DNA of 58,240 nt, taken from assembly GCA_028280265.1 (NCBI GenBank), contig JANQMD010000032.1:1-58240 (forward strand), in the 5' to 3' direction. Under the pieces are notes generated by a model that did not search any database, had not been told where the DNA came from, and worked only from the letters and a program-made list of their open reading frames with translations. Below, in pieces: positions 16,757-25,494 of this stretch; position 1 is the first letter of the stretch, and every line of letters starts with the position of its first letter. Source of the stretch: Flavobacteriaceae bacterium. Lineage in GTDB: Bacteria > Bacteroidota > Bacteroidia > Flavobacteriales > Flavobacteriaceae. Made by a program: the position numbers and the translations under genes.

Positions 16757-17311
16757 ATGAATCCTAGAAAATTTAATATATGCTTGTCTATTATCGGATT
16801 ACTATTGTTTTCTAACACGTCTTTTGCTCAAAAAAAGACTTCAGAAAAAGACAAAAAAGACAAAGTAGCCTGGTTGATGACTCTTAATGCTGAAAAGGGA
16901 AAAATAGTTGCATGCAAATCGGATCCTAAGAAAAAATGTTTACGAGTAGATGGAATTAGTGAACATATGATTATTTTTTCCGATAGACCTAACAGACTCT
17001 ACAGAAAATTAAAAACTAAAGAAATCCTAGGAAAATGGAAAAATGCATTCAAAGAATCCAGCCCTAATGTAGCTATGGTGCATAAAGAGAATAATGATTT
17101 AGAAGAAAATGATGCCAATGTATTGGACTTTAAAAAGATAGTATCCCATAACAAGAACTCAGCAGTTTTTGAAATTGAAATCTTAGATAAAGATCATAAT
17201 TTGTCTAATGGGACAGTGTTAGAAAATGTTAGCTTATTTATAGATGGTGTTTTATGCTGTGATTTTAATTTGTCGTTTTGTTGTTGTCAACCTGGTCAAA
17301 ATTGTGGTTAA
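16757..17311 (+). CDS. secreted protein with FSDRPNR motif and cysteine-rich tail
   Basis: A 184-aa protein with a signal peptide (cleavage after NTSFA) and a lysine-rich mature start. The core has MIIFSDRPNRLYRKLKTKEI, SSPNVAMV, VFEIEILD and VSLFID. These match, from memory, an unnamed family of secreted bacterial proteins with the pattern F(S/T)DRP.R...W...F...PPNA...LFID. Unusual here is the end: Cys167-Cys168, Cys175-Cys176-Cys177 and Cys183 within 17 residues (VLCCDF, SFCCCQPGQNCG), plus Cys53 and Cys61. That arrangement could bind metal or form disulfides. The function is unknown. The gene stands alone. Confidence 0.75.
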   Translation: MNPRKFNICLSIIGLLLFSNTSFAQKKTSEKDKKDKVAWLMTLNAEKGKIVACKSDPKKKCLRVDGISEHMIIFSDRPNRLYRKLKTKEILGKWKNAFKESSPNVAMVHKENNDLEENDANVLDFKKIVSHNKNSAVFEIEILDKDHNLSNGTVLENVSLFIDGVLCCDFNLSFCCCQPGQNCG

Positions 17312-17386
17312 AATATTCCTCTCAACCATCATAAATTTGGATTTGACATGTTGTTAAATCCAAGTGGAAGTACTGCGATATCTCAG

Positions 17387-18505
17387 TTAGTGAGCATCAT
17401 TAAAATCATCAATAATTCCTAGACGTTTGGCTCTGCGTTCCCAACTTTTGCGAGCAAGTAATTGCAAGTCTTCAATATTATCACTTTCATCCATAATTTC
17501 TAGGCCGAGAAGTGTTTCAATCATGTCCTCCTGAGTTACTAGGCCGCTTACGGAACCATATTCATCTACCACCAAGGCAATGTGCTCCCTTTGGTCGATG
17601 AGTTGCTCAAATAAGTTAGGAATGGGTAAATCTCTCTTAGTGACTAATATGGTACGTTTGATTTCCTTCAAAGGCTGTTCTCCTTTTCCCTTAATAATCG
17701 CTTCCAACAACTGATCTTTTAAAAAATACCCATTGATATTATCTGGGTTTTCCTCATATACAGGAATTCTTGAAAAACGGAGATTTGGATTTTCATCAAA
17801 GAAAGATTGAATGGTTTGAGATTCATCAGCTGATTTTAAAACCGTTCTTGGGGTCATAATATCACGAACTAAAACCTCTTTAAAATTCAAAAGATTTTTA
17901 ATCACCTTACTTTCCGATTCTTGAAAAACACCTTCCTGTTCTGCAATATCCGTCATAGCGGTAAAATCCTCACGACTTAAAACTGACCCATGGGCTCCTT
18001 TTCCAAAAAGCTTCGTGAATAATTGCAAAACCCACAAAATTCCCGTCCACTTAAAAAAGAAGATCAAACCCGAAAGAACTCTTGTGGTAAAAGGGGCTAA
18101 TTTTTTCCAATGCGTAGCGCCAATAGTTTTAGGGATGATTTCTGAAACTACTAAAATTAAGATGGTCATTATAGTGGAAATAATACCTACTAATAAATCT
18201 TCTGTCAATTCAAATCCTAAAATATGGGTGACATTATTTCCATATGCTTCTGCATAATATTTTTTGGCTTGAACTCCTACAAGAATCGCTCCTACTGTAT
18301 GCGCAATGGTATTGAGGGTAAGAATGGCAATCAGAGGTTTATCAACATCATTTTTAATCTTTTCAAGTTGCTTTGCATAGGACTTTCCTTCGGAGATATT
18401 TACATTGATAAACGTTGGAGTTACACTAAGTAAAACTGCCTCTAGAATAGAGCACAAAAAAGAGAAAAAGATCGAAATGATCGCGTAAAAAAGTAAGAGT
18501 GCCAT
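17387..18505 (-). CDS. CNNM/CorC-type transporter with CBS domains (HlyC/CorC family)
   Basis: A 372-aa membrane protein. The N-terminal DUF21/CNNM transmembrane domain has about four helices (residues 1-150; FLCSILEAVLLSV, EIIPKTIGATHWKKLA). Then comes a CBS pair (about 195-325; VLVRDIMTPRTVLKSADES, IALVVDEYGSVSGLVTQEDM). The C-terminal CorC_HlyC domain of longer homologues is absent, and the protein ends soon after GLEIMDESDNIEDLQ. Family members mediate Mg2+/Co2+ efflux or Na+-coupled Mg2+ transport. The transported ion is not proven by sequence. It is monocistronic and ends 75 bp from the convergent FSDRPNR gene. Confidence 0.88.
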   Translation of the reverse strand: MALLLFYAIISIFFSFLCSILEAVLLSVTPTFINVNISEGKSYAKQLEKIKNDVDKPLIAILTLNTIAHTVGAILVGVQAKKYYAEAYGNNVTHILGFELTEDLLVGIISTIMTILILVVSEIIPKTIGATHWKKLAPFTTRVLSGLIFFFKWTGILWVLQLFTKLFGKGAHGSVLSREDFTAMTDIAEQEGVFQESESKVIKNLLNFKEVLVRDIMTPRTVLKSADESQTIQSFFDENPNLRFSRIPVYEENPDNINGYFLKDQLLEAIIKGKGEQPLKEIKRTILVTKRDLPIPNLFEQLIDQREHIALVVDEYGSVSGLVTQEDMIETLLGLEIMDESDNIEDLQLLARKSWERRAKRLGIIDDFNDAH

Positions 18506-18900
18506 TTTTTTGGTTTGATGCGATAAAAGTACATGATTTTTTTCATTTTCAAGTTCATGAGAAGGAATGAAAAAAATAGATGAACTAATGAAATGGTTCG
18601 TGAAATGAAGATAAATTTTAGATATTGATTACATAAAAATGTCATTTCGAATCTTGCCTGTCACTAACCTGTCGACTAGGCAGAGCAGACAGATTTATCG
18701 AGATACTCAATGTCAAAGTTGTTAGGTGTGCATTCCGAAGGAGTGAAACGACGAAGAATCTGAGATTTCTCAATCGATTCTTCGAATTTCATTTCGAAAT
18801 GACATTCCATATGATTTTAACGTCTCTTTAGAAGTAGAGCGTTTATCAAATTTAATAGTCTAACAATCCTTTATCTAAAAAATCTAACAATCTAAAGGAT
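18506..18900. repeat. intergenic region with a 169-bp inverted-repeat element (18638-18806)
   Basis: No gene is seen in this 395-base gap. The core is an element bounded by perfect 14-base inverted arms, AATGTCATTTCGAA (18638-18651) and TTCGAAATGACATT (18793-18806). Inside are further paired pieces (GCCTGTC.../...CTAGGCAG, GAATCTGAGATTTCTCAATC, GATTCTTCGAA). It looks like a REP/MITE-like non-autonomous palindromic unit related to the smaller GTCATTC repeats. The remaining sequence is AT-rich leader and trailer. Confidence 0.65.
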
Positions 18901-19749
18901 CTAAAAAATATAATTCACACCCAATCCAAATAGCTGTTTGAACTGAATTCTACTACTTGCATTGTCATCTGCAATCATGTGTAAATTTAAGTTTGTAGAC
19001 AAGTACTTGTTGATTTGCATGACAAAGTTAATTTGGTAGTTCAAATCAACATTTTGGACATCCTCTAGGTAGTTTGAATAAGCGTTTAAGATGTTTTCAA
19101 TCGATACATTTTCCATGATATTTGCTTTGTAATATAAAGCAGCATAGAAACCTAATTCATAGCGGAATGTTTTACCTTGTGCTACACCAAAATTAGCTTG
19201 TGTTGCAGTGAGGTTCTTGCTTACAAAAGTAGCCTTCGATGTCAATGGTGACATATTAATATTAAAGTTATCAGATTTTTTATAAACGATACCGGGTCCA
19301 AAAGTCAAATATCCAGGAGCAAAAAACTGTGAGGTCACTCTTCTAGGGGTTTGCGTATAATCGAAACCATCGGTAAACTGACTACGAATATTTACAAAGA
19401 AAGAGTAGGACCAGTTGCCTGAAGCTTTTTTACCTAACAAAGAGTTGAATTCAAATAGGTCATCAGTTTTTCGAGTACCTGTTCCACTTACATTACTAAT
19501 ACCATATTTTGTAATGATTTTATTGTCCCAAGACCAATCTCCGTTTTTGTAGTTGAAATCATAATTAATACTTACGGTACCCGCAACAGAGTTTTCACCT
19601 CCTGCGATCCAGTTAGAGAACGAAGATTGATTGAATAATAATGAGAAAACTCCTTTTTTTGTCCAGTTAGGTTTTACTTCTTCTTTTGTTTCCTGTGCAT
19701 TGATTGACAATCCTGCCAATACAAAACATAACACAATAATTTTTTTCAT
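18901..19749 (-). CDS. DUF3078 family outer-membrane-associated protein
   Basis: A 282-aa protein from ATG 19749 (a longer in-frame start at 19809 would bury the signal peptide). The signal peptide MKKIIVLCFVLAGLSINAQ is followed by the DUF3078 signature NWTKKGVFSLLFNQSSFSNW and AGGENSVAGTVSINYDFNYK. The remainder has regularly spaced amphipathic strands ending in an aromatic residue (GLGVNYIF), as in an outer-membrane beta-barrel. The role is unknown. The family is nearly restricted to Bacteroidota. It is the last gene of the minus-strand series 18901-21302 but has its own spacing of about 155 bp from DUF2480. Confidence 0.85.
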   Translation of the reverse strand: MKKIIVLCFVLAGLSINAQETKEEVKPNWTKKGVFSLLFNQSSFSNWIAGGENSVAGTVSINYDFNYKNGDWSWDNKIITKYGISNVSGTGTRKTDDLFEFNSLLGKKASGNWSYSFFVNIRSQFTDGFDYTQTPRRVTSQFFAPGYLTFGPGIVYKKSDNFNINMSPLTSKATFVSKNLTATQANFGVAQGKTFRYELGFYAALYYKANIMENVSIENILNAYSNYLEDVQNVDLNYQINFVMQINKYLSTNLNLHMIADDNASSRIQFKQLFGLGVNYIF

Positions 19750-19903
19750 GTTCGATACTAAATTTGCGGCAAAAATACACTTTTCACCCAATAACAATCG
19801 ATCACTCAACTATATTTTGCAAAAGGGATAGTTGAAGCTCAAAGCAAATAACTCCTTCTTTGAACGATAATAAGCGGGAAAATTTAAGAGTTGAGGTAAA
19901 AAA

Positions 19904-20419
19904 TCAAAGAGATTTTTTCTTTTTGTAAAGAGGTACAGTTGAGCAAGCTTCTCCATACATGATGGTTTTTGCAACAGGATGAATACGCTCTATTAAAAAA
20001 GAAAAAGCAGAAGCAGGAATGGGTTTGTCTGCACAACCTTTAATAATAATAGGTTTGTTTTTATATGATTCAATATCGATTTGCTGGATGATTTCTTGAA
20101 AAATAACAGTTTCAAGAAGTTCTAAATTACCCACAACAACTTTTTTAGCGTAAGGGCTCAGTTCAGCCGAAAGCAACAAAAAAGCCCATGAGGGAATAAT
20201 GGCATCTTCAGAGCAAGTAAGTGCTACATAAGTGTCTTTATATTGAGACCAATCATGATTTTTTACATGCTCTCTAAAGTCTTTTTCTTTTAATATAACG
20301 CTTTCAAAAAGCCAATCTTTGATGTCAAAAAGAACTCGCTCACCATTTGGGTAGAATTCTTCTAAATCAATATTGATTAGTGGACTTTTAGCAACTCTGT
20401 TAATAATTTCTTCTGCCAT
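19904..20419 (-). CDS. DUF2480 family protein
   Basis: A 171-aa cytoplasmic protein recognised by NRVAKSPLINIDLEEFYPNG, LFDIKDWLFESVILKEKDFR, DWSQYKDTYVALTCSEDAII and IIIKGCADKPIPASAFSFL. It is a Bacteroidota-restricted family of unknown biochemical role, often near SUF genes. Here it follows sufE and the DUF59 gene in the same direction, after a 106-bp spacer containing a hexanucleotide repeat. Cys residues in LTCSED and KGCADKP could matter for Fe-S work, but that is inference. Confidence 0.85.
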   Translation of the reverse strand: MAEEIINRVAKSPLINIDLEEFYPNGERVLFDIKDWLFESVILKEKDFREHVKNHDWSQYKDTYVALTCSEDAIIPSWAFLLLSAELSPYAKKVVVGNLELLETVIFQEIIQQIDIESYKNKPIIIKGCADKPIPASAFSFLIERIHPVAKTIMYGEACSTVPLYKKKKSL

Positions 20420-20487
20420 GTTGTTTTATTAAAGAATTGAAAATTAAAAAGGGCTTTATTTTTGGGTAAACTGTAAATATATTTTCG

Positions 20488-20523
20488 ATCTTCATCTTCA
20501 TCTTCATCTTCATCTTCATCTTC
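20488..20523. repeat. hexanucleotide microsatellite (ATCTTC)6
   Basis: Six exact copies of ATCTTC (GAAGAT on the coding minus strand) start 2 bp after the stop codon of the DUF59 gene. Copy-number change would not alter the frame of any sense codon now in use. In the -1 frame relative to that gene it would encode alternating Glu-Asp. Confidence 0.9.
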
Positions 20524-20525
20524 GT

Positions 20526-20846
20526 CTACAGCATCCCCAGCTCTAATTTTGCCTCTTCACTCATCATCTCTTGAGTCCATGTAGGATCGAACGTAATTTC
20601 CACCTCTGCATTGTTGATCTCTTTCAAAGATTTTACTTTTTCTTCTACTTCAACAGGCAGTGTTTCAGCAACTGGACAATTGGGAGACGTGAGCGTCATC
20701 AATATTTTCGCATCATTTTCGTCATTGACAAAAACGTCATAAATCAAGCCCAACTCATAAATATCCACAGGGATTTCAGGATCGTAAATTGTTTTTAAAA
20801 CACGTACTATCTTATCGCCTATTTCTTGTACTGCTTCTTCGGTCAT
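20526..20846 (-). CDS. DUF59/MIP18-type Fe-S cluster assembly protein (SufT-like)
   Basis: A 106-aa single-domain protein of the MIP18 family. The signature is IYDPEIPVDIYELGLIYDVF, then ILMTLTSPNCPVAETLPVEV with the conserved Cys, and AEVEITFDPTWTQEMMSEEA. Homologues work in maturation or delivery of Fe-S clusters. It lies 39 bp downstream of sufE in the same direction, which supports that role. The protein ends LELGML, directly before an ATCTTC repeat tract. Confidence 0.9.
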   Translation of the reverse strand: MTEEAVQEIGDKIVRVLKTIYDPEIPVDIYELGLIYDVFVNDENDAKILMTLTSPNCPVAETLPVEVEEKVKSLKEINNAEVEITFDPTWTQEMMSEEAKLELGML

Positions 20847-20885
20847 TTTATCAAAATAATGTTATGCAAAGATACGCTAATTGAA

Positions 20886-21302
20886 CTAATTTGCTTGCTG
20901 TGCTATTGCGTAAAGTTTGATTTGTTTTAGCATGGAAATTAGTCCATTGGCACGTGTGGGTGACAAATGTTCTTTCAGCCCAATTTCATCAATGAAATCT
21001 GTATTTGCAGCTAGAATGGCTTGAGGGGTTTGGTTGTCGTATACACGTAATAAAAGAGCGACTAAGCCCTTTGTTAAAATGGCATCGCTATCGGCTGTAT
21101 AACGTATTTTATTTTCTTGTAAGTTTGAATGTAACCATACTTTCGATTGGCAACCCTTGATGATGTTTTCATCAACTTTGAATTGCTCATCAATTATAGG
21201 AAGAGATTTCCCCAATTCAATCAAATGCTCGTAGCGTTCCATCCAATCATCGAACATGGCAAACTCATCAATAATTTCTTCCTGTATTTCTTTAATTGTC
21301 AT
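20886..21302 (-). CDS. sufE: SufE-family sulfur acceptor
   Basis: A 138-aa protein that accepts persulfide from the cysteine desulfurase SufS and passes it to the SufBCD scaffold. Features are FAMFDDWMERYEHLIELGKS, VDENIIKGCQSKVWLHSNLQ containing the sulfur-carrying Cys in KGCQS, and SDAILTKGLVALLLRVYDNQ. sufBCDS are not in the window, so the SUF genes are split, or continue elsewhere. It is first in the sufE-DUF59-DUF2480 series. The start is fixed by MTIKEIQEEI. It is divergent from the PfkB gene with only 61 bp between start codons. Confidence 0.93.
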   Translation of the reverse strand: MTIKEIQEEIIDEFAMFDDWMERYEHLIELGKSLPIIDEQFKVDENIIKGCQSKVWLHSNLQENKIRYTADSDAILTKGLVALLLRVYDNQTPQAILAANTDFIDEIGLKEHLSPTRANGLISMLKQIKLYAIAQQAN

Positions 21303-21312
21303 TTTTAAAACC

Positions 21313-21346
21313 TATTTTTGCACTTTCTAAAATCGTTGCAAAATTA
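21313..21346. promoter_or_regulatory. overlapping divergent promoters of sufE and the PfkB kinase
   Basis: In the 61-bp gap, TATTTTTG (21313-21320, plus strand) and TAATTTTG (21346-21339, minus strand) both match the phylum's TAnnTTTG -7 box and face in opposite directions. The -33 elements are weak on both sides. Polymerases starting here would interfere, which couples the two genes (inference). Confidence 0.45.
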
Positions 21347-21363
21347 CGGTAAAAAAACAAGAA

Positions 21364-22290
21364 ATGAGTAAATTATTAGCAGTAGGAACTGTCGCATTTG
21401 ATGCCATCGAAACACCTTTTGGCAAAACGGATAAAATACTAGGAGGATCTGGAACTTTTGTAGGTTTAGCTGCTTCTCAGTTTGGAATTGAAACGGGTGT
21501 GGTATCTGTTGTAGGAGGAGATTTTCCAGAGTCATACTTGAGCATGATGAATGACAAAGGAATCAATACAGATGGAGTTGAGGTTGTAAAAGACGGAAAG
21601 ACCTTCTTTTGGAGTGGTCGATACCACAACGATATGAATTCTCGTGACACTTTGGTTACTGAATTAAATGTATTGGCAGATTTTAATCCTGTCGTTCCAG
21701 AAGCTTTTAAAAATGCGAGTATTGTAATGTTAGGAAATTTACATCCACTTGTTCAACTTTCTGTGTTGGAGCAAATGAATGAAAAGCCCAAACTAGTGAT
21801 TTTAGATACGATGAATTTCTGGATGGATTCTGCTCTAGGAGATTTGCACACAGTACTAAAAAGAATCGATGTAATTACCATTAATGATGAAGAAGCAAGA
21901 CAGTTGAGTGGTGAATACTCTTTGGTAAATGCAGCGAAGAAAATCCATGAGATGGGACCCAAATATGTAGTGATTAAAAAAGGAGAACATGGAGCATTAC
22001 TTTTCCATAACGGGAAAATGTTTTTTGCGCCAGCATTGCCTCTAGCTGAAGTATTTGACCCTACTGGTGCTGGAGATACTTTTGCAGGTGGTTTTGCAGG
22101 ATATTTAGCAAAAACAGAAGATGTTTCTTTTGAGAACCTAAAGAATGCAATTATTTATGGTTCTAACTTAGCTTCTTTCTGTGTAGAAAAATTTGGAACA
22201 CAGCGAATGGAAGAGCTTACCGCAGACGAAGTCAAGCATCGACTCGAAGCTTTCAAAGAGTTGACACAATTCGATATTCGACTTAGTTAA
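21364..22290 (+). CDS. PfkB-family sugar/nucleoside kinase
   Basis: A 308-aa ribokinase-superfamily enzyme that phosphorylates a sugar or nucleoside with ATP. The N-terminal GGSGTFVGLAASQFGIETGV and the C-terminal signature DPTGAGDTFAGGFAGYL (near residue 231, catalytic Asp in GAGD) are intact. The N-terminus begins directly with MSKLLAVGTVAFDAIETPFG. The substrate cannot be read from sequence; adenosine, ribose and fructose-type sugars are all possible. The next gene follows 9 bp later in the same direction, so they are probably co-transcribed. Confidence 0.88.
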   Translation: MSKLLAVGTVAFDAIETPFGKTDKILGGSGTFVGLAASQFGIETGVVSVVGGDFPESYLSMMNDKGINTDGVEVVKDGKTFFWSGRYHNDMNSRDTLVTELNVLADFNPVVPEAFKNASIVMLGNLHPLVQLSVLEQMNEKPKLVILDTMNFWMDSALGDLHTVLKRIDVITINDEEARQLSGEYSLVNAAKKIHEMGPKYVVIKKGEHGALLFHNGKMFFAPALPLAEVFDPTGAGDTFAGGFAGYLAKTEDVSFENLKNAIIYGSNLASFCVEKFGTQRMEELTADEVKHRLEAFKELTQFDIRLS

Positions 22291-22299
22291 TCAAACTAA

Positions 22300-23433
22300 A
22301 TGACCACGAATCGTAATCTTAAGGTATACTTCCCAAATCTAAATGGATTACGATTTATCGCGGCTCTACTGGTAATAATCAATCACGTAGAGCAACTCAA
22401 ATTATATTATGGTTTTGGGACCTATCCGATTTCTCCATTTGCAAAGCAGATTGGGAAATTGGGAGTCATGCTATTTTTTGTATTGAGTGGTTTTTTAATC
22501 ACTTTTTTACTTTTGTCTGAGGAGCAAAAGACAAGTGCTATACAGACCAAAAAATTCTACTTACGTCGATTCCTTCGGATTGTTCCACTGTATGTACTAA
22601 TCATCATACTTACTTATTTTGTGCTATACTACATTCCAGTTTTTAAAATTCCAAGGATGCCAAATCCCATAGAAGATCATTACTTCATTACACTAGGACT
22701 GCATCTGGTTTTTCTTCCAAATTTAATTACAGCGATGTATGGTTTTCTTCCTTACATTGCTCAAGCTTGGTCGATAGGAACAGAAGAACAATCATACTTA
22801 TTGTGGCCTGTTTTGTTGAAAAAATTTCAAAAAAATCGATTGAAATTAATGCTCGGAATCATTCTTTTTTATCTAGGAATCAGATTTACGATTAGTATGG
22901 TTTCTAAAATGGGTTATGACTTAACTATCTTAGGTCGATTCTGGACTCATTTTAATATCGATGCCATAGCCATTGGAGGATTCTTTGCAGTGTTGCTTTT
23001 TCAAAAGCATAAAATTTTAAGATGGCTGTATCAACCAGCATTATTTTATGGCATTACTATAGTAACAATTGGTATGTTGATTATGGCGGTTCGAATCCCC
23101 TATTTCCATTATTTGGGTTATTCCATTCTCTTTGGGATCATCATTTTGAATTTGGCATCAAATAGTAAACTGAAAAAGACTTTTTTGGAATGGAAAGCTC
23201 TAAATTATTTAGGTAGAATTTCATATGGGATATATATGTACCATTTCATCATTATGATCCTAGTTTTGGTCCTGGCCAAAAAATATGGAATAAACTCCAG
23301 TAGCTTCATATATTTGTTGACAGTTGGAGGAACACTCATCGTTTCAATGAGTTCATACCGATATTTTGAAAAAATATTTCTAAAAATAAAAACAAGGTTT
23401 ACTATCATACAAAGTGGAGGCAGTAAGTTTTGA
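22300..23433 (+). CDS. acyltransferase 3 family membrane protein
   Basis: A 377-aa polytopic protein of the OafA/Acyl_transf_3 type with about ten hydrophobic segments. Diagnostic features are NLNGLRFIAALLVIINHVEQ (catalytic-type His in the first helix), MLFFVLSGFLITFLLLSEE, FYLRRFLRIVPLYVLII and AQAWSIGTEEQSYLLWPVLL. Members O-acylate exported glycans, lipid A or peptidoglycan. It lies 9 bp after a sugar kinase and 54 bp before purF, and neither neighbour identifies the substrate. ATG 22300 gives the usual short cytoplasmic start. Confidence 0.9.
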   Translation: MTTNRNLKVYFPNLNGLRFIAALLVIINHVEQLKLYYGFGTYPISPFAKQIGKLGVMLFFVLSGFLITFLLLSEEQKTSAIQTKKFYLRRFLRIVPLYVLIIILTYFVLYYIPVFKIPRMPNPIEDHYFITLGLHLVFLPNLITAMYGFLPYIAQAWSIGTEEQSYLLWPVLLKKFQKNRLKLMLGIILFYLGIRFTISMVSKMGYDLTILGRFWTHFNIDAIAIGGFFAVLLFQKHKILRWLYQPALFYGITIVTIGMLIMAVRIPYFHYLGYSILFGIIILNLASNSKLKKTFLEWKALNYLGRISYGIYMYHFIIMILVLVLAKKYGINSSSFIYLLTVGGTLIVSMSSYRYFEKIFLKIKTRFTIIQSGGSKF

Positions 23434-23487
23434 AAATTTTAAAGACAATTAATAAAAATAGTTCATTAAAAAAGATCAGGAAATAAA

Positions 23488-25386
23488 ATGAGTGACGCTA
23501 TTAAACACGAATGCGGAATTGCTTTGGTAAGATTGAAAAAGCCATTACAATTTTACAAAGATAAATATGGAACGGCTTTCTATGGCCTTAACAAAATGTA
23601 TTTGTTGATGGAAAAACAGCACAACAGAGGTCAAGATGGTGCTGGATTGGCGAGTATTAAATTCAACGTAGATCCTGGTCAACGTTATATAAGTAGAGTT
23701 CGATCTAATAAGGCGCAACCGATTCAACACGTATTTAAAAAGATCAATGATCGTTTGAACGATGGATTTGAAAAAAATCCAGACAAAATAGATGATGTAT
23801 CCTGGCAAGAACAAAACATGCCCTACATTGGAAATCTATTTTTGGGTCATGTTCGCTATGGAACTTTTGGAAAAAATAGTATGGAGAGTGTTCATCCATT
23901 CTTACGTCAGAGCAATTGGAAGCATCAAAATTTAATTGTAGCGGGAAATTTCAATATGACCAATGCAATGGAACTACTTCAAGAGTTAATTGAGTTGGGT
24001 CAGCATCCAAAAGAGTTTACAGATACAGTCACTGTAATGGAAAAGATAGGTCATTTCCTTGAGTTAGAGGTGGCAGAACTCTATCAAAAAGCAAAAGAAA
24101 AAGGAATGTCAAAAATAGAAGCATCGCCTTTTATAGAAGAGCATCTAGATATTCAAAGAATACTTCAACGTTCCGCAAAAAACTGGGATGGAGGATATGC
24201 AATGGCAGGACTGATTGGTCACGGAGACGCTTTTGTGTTTAGAGATCCTAATGGAATACGTCCTACATATTTTTATGAAGATGAGGAAGTTGTTGTAGTC
24301 GCATCCGAGCGACCAGTAATACAAACCGTATTTAATGTTCAATTGAATGAAATCAAAGAATTGGATCGAGGACATGCACTCATTATAAAGAAAGATGGAA
24401 AAACGTCAGTAGATCAAATTTTAGAACAAAGACCTAAAAAGTCCTGTTCTTTCGAGCGTATTTATTTTTCAAGAGGAAGTGATGCAAGCATTTATGAGGA
24501 GCGAAAAAATCTTGGAAAAATTGTTTTCCCACAGGTTTTAGAATCTATCAATCATGATATTTCTAATACCGTGTTTTCATTCATCCCCAATACAGCAGAA
24601 ACTTCTTTTTATGGGATGACAGAAGCTGCAGAGGATGTTTTAAATGAGCAAAAAACAGCTAAAATCTTAAACGGACAAAGAGAACTTTCGGCTGCAAAGG
24701 TGACTGAGATTTTAGCAGAGAGACCACGATTTGAAAAGATTGCGATTAAAGATGCAAAATTGAGAACCTTTATTGCTGATGATAGTAGTAGAGACGACCT
24801 AGTAGCTCATGTGTATGATGTTACCTATGGAGTAGTAAAGTCAACCGATAATTTGGTGGTAATCGATGATAGTATTGTCCGTGGAACAACTTTAAAGAAA
24901 AGTATCATTAAAATCTTGGACAGATTAAGTCCTAAGAAGATTGTCATTGTTTCATCCGCGCCTCAGATTCGCTACCCAGATTGTTATGGTATAGACATGG
25001 CCCGAATAGGTGATTTTATCGCTTTTAAAGCCGCTCTTGAACTGTTAAAAGACACAGAGCAATATCACATAGTAGATGAAGTTTACAAGAAATGTAAAAA
25101 CCAAGTAAATCGTAAAGATGCTGAAGTAGTGAATTATGTAAAAGAAATTTATGCTCCTTTTACAGATGAACAAATTTCAGATAAGATTGCTGAGATGCTT
25201 AAGACAGATGAAATCAAAGCAGATGTAGAAGTAATCTATCAAAAAGTTGAGGGACTTCACAAAGCTTGTCCAGACAATCTAGGAGATTGGTATTTTACCG
25301 GTGATTACCCAACCGACGGAGGACATCGAGTGGTAAACAATGCCTTTATTAATTTTTACGAAGGAAGTAAGAAGAGAGCTTATTAA
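23488..25386 (+). CDS. amidophosphoribosyltransferase-type enzyme (long PurF homologue)
   Basis: A 632-aa class II glutamine amidotransferase fused to a PRTase domain. It should transfer the glutamine amide to PRPP in the first step of purine synthesis. The Ntn nucleophile is Cys9 in MSDAIKHECGIAL, so if it is active an eight-residue propeptide must be removed. NRGQDGAGLASIKF and HVRYGTFG follow. The PRPP loop is LVVIDDSIVRGTT (about 456-468). It is longer than E. coli PurF (505 aa), and this long form is common in Bacteroidota. A shorter PurF may also exist elsewhere, so I leave the symbol empty. A strong terminator follows. Confidence 0.88.
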   Translation: MSDAIKHECGIALVRLKKPLQFYKDKYGTAFYGLNKMYLLMEKQHNRGQDGAGLASIKFNVDPGQRYISRVRSNKAQPIQHVFKKINDRLNDGFEKNPDKIDDVSWQEQNMPYIGNLFLGHVRYGTFGKNSMESVHPFLRQSNWKHQNLIVAGNFNMTNAMELLQELIELGQHPKEFTDTVTVMEKIGHFLELEVAELYQKAKEKGMSKIEASPFIEEHLDIQRILQRSAKNWDGGYAMAGLIGHGDAFVFRDPNGIRPTYFYEDEEVVVVASERPVIQTVFNVQLNEIKELDRGHALIIKKDGKTSVDQILEQRPKKSCSFERIYFSRGSDASIYEERKNLGKIVFPQVLESINHDISNTVFSFIPNTAETSFYGMTEAAEDVLNEQKTAKILNGQRELSAAKVTEILAERPRFEKIAIKDAKLRTFIADDSSRDDLVAHVYDVTYGVVKSTDNLVVIDDSIVRGTTLKKSIIKILDRLSPKKIVIVSSAPQIRYPDCYGIDMARIGDFIAFKAALELLKDTEQYHIVDEVYKKCKNQVNRKDAEVVNYVKEIYAPFTDEQISDKIAEMLKTDEIKADVEVIYQKVEGLHKACPDNLGDWYFTGDYPTDGGHRVVNNAFINFYEGSKKRAY

Positions 25387-25412
25387 GAAGCTTCATATAT
25401 AAGTATAAATAG

Positions 25413-25456
25413 AAAGCACCCAATTCTGAAATGACTTCAGCAAGGGTGCTTTTTTT
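25413..25456 (+). terminator. Rho-independent terminator after the PurF-type gene
   Basis: The arms AAAGCACCC and GGGTGCTTT with a 22-base loop are followed by a T run. The bases after it (TGTCACTCTGAACTTG...) are a short member of the dispersed repeat family. Confidence 0.75.
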
Positions 25457-25494
25457 GTCACTCTGAACTTGTTTCAGAGTCTCATTATACGGTT

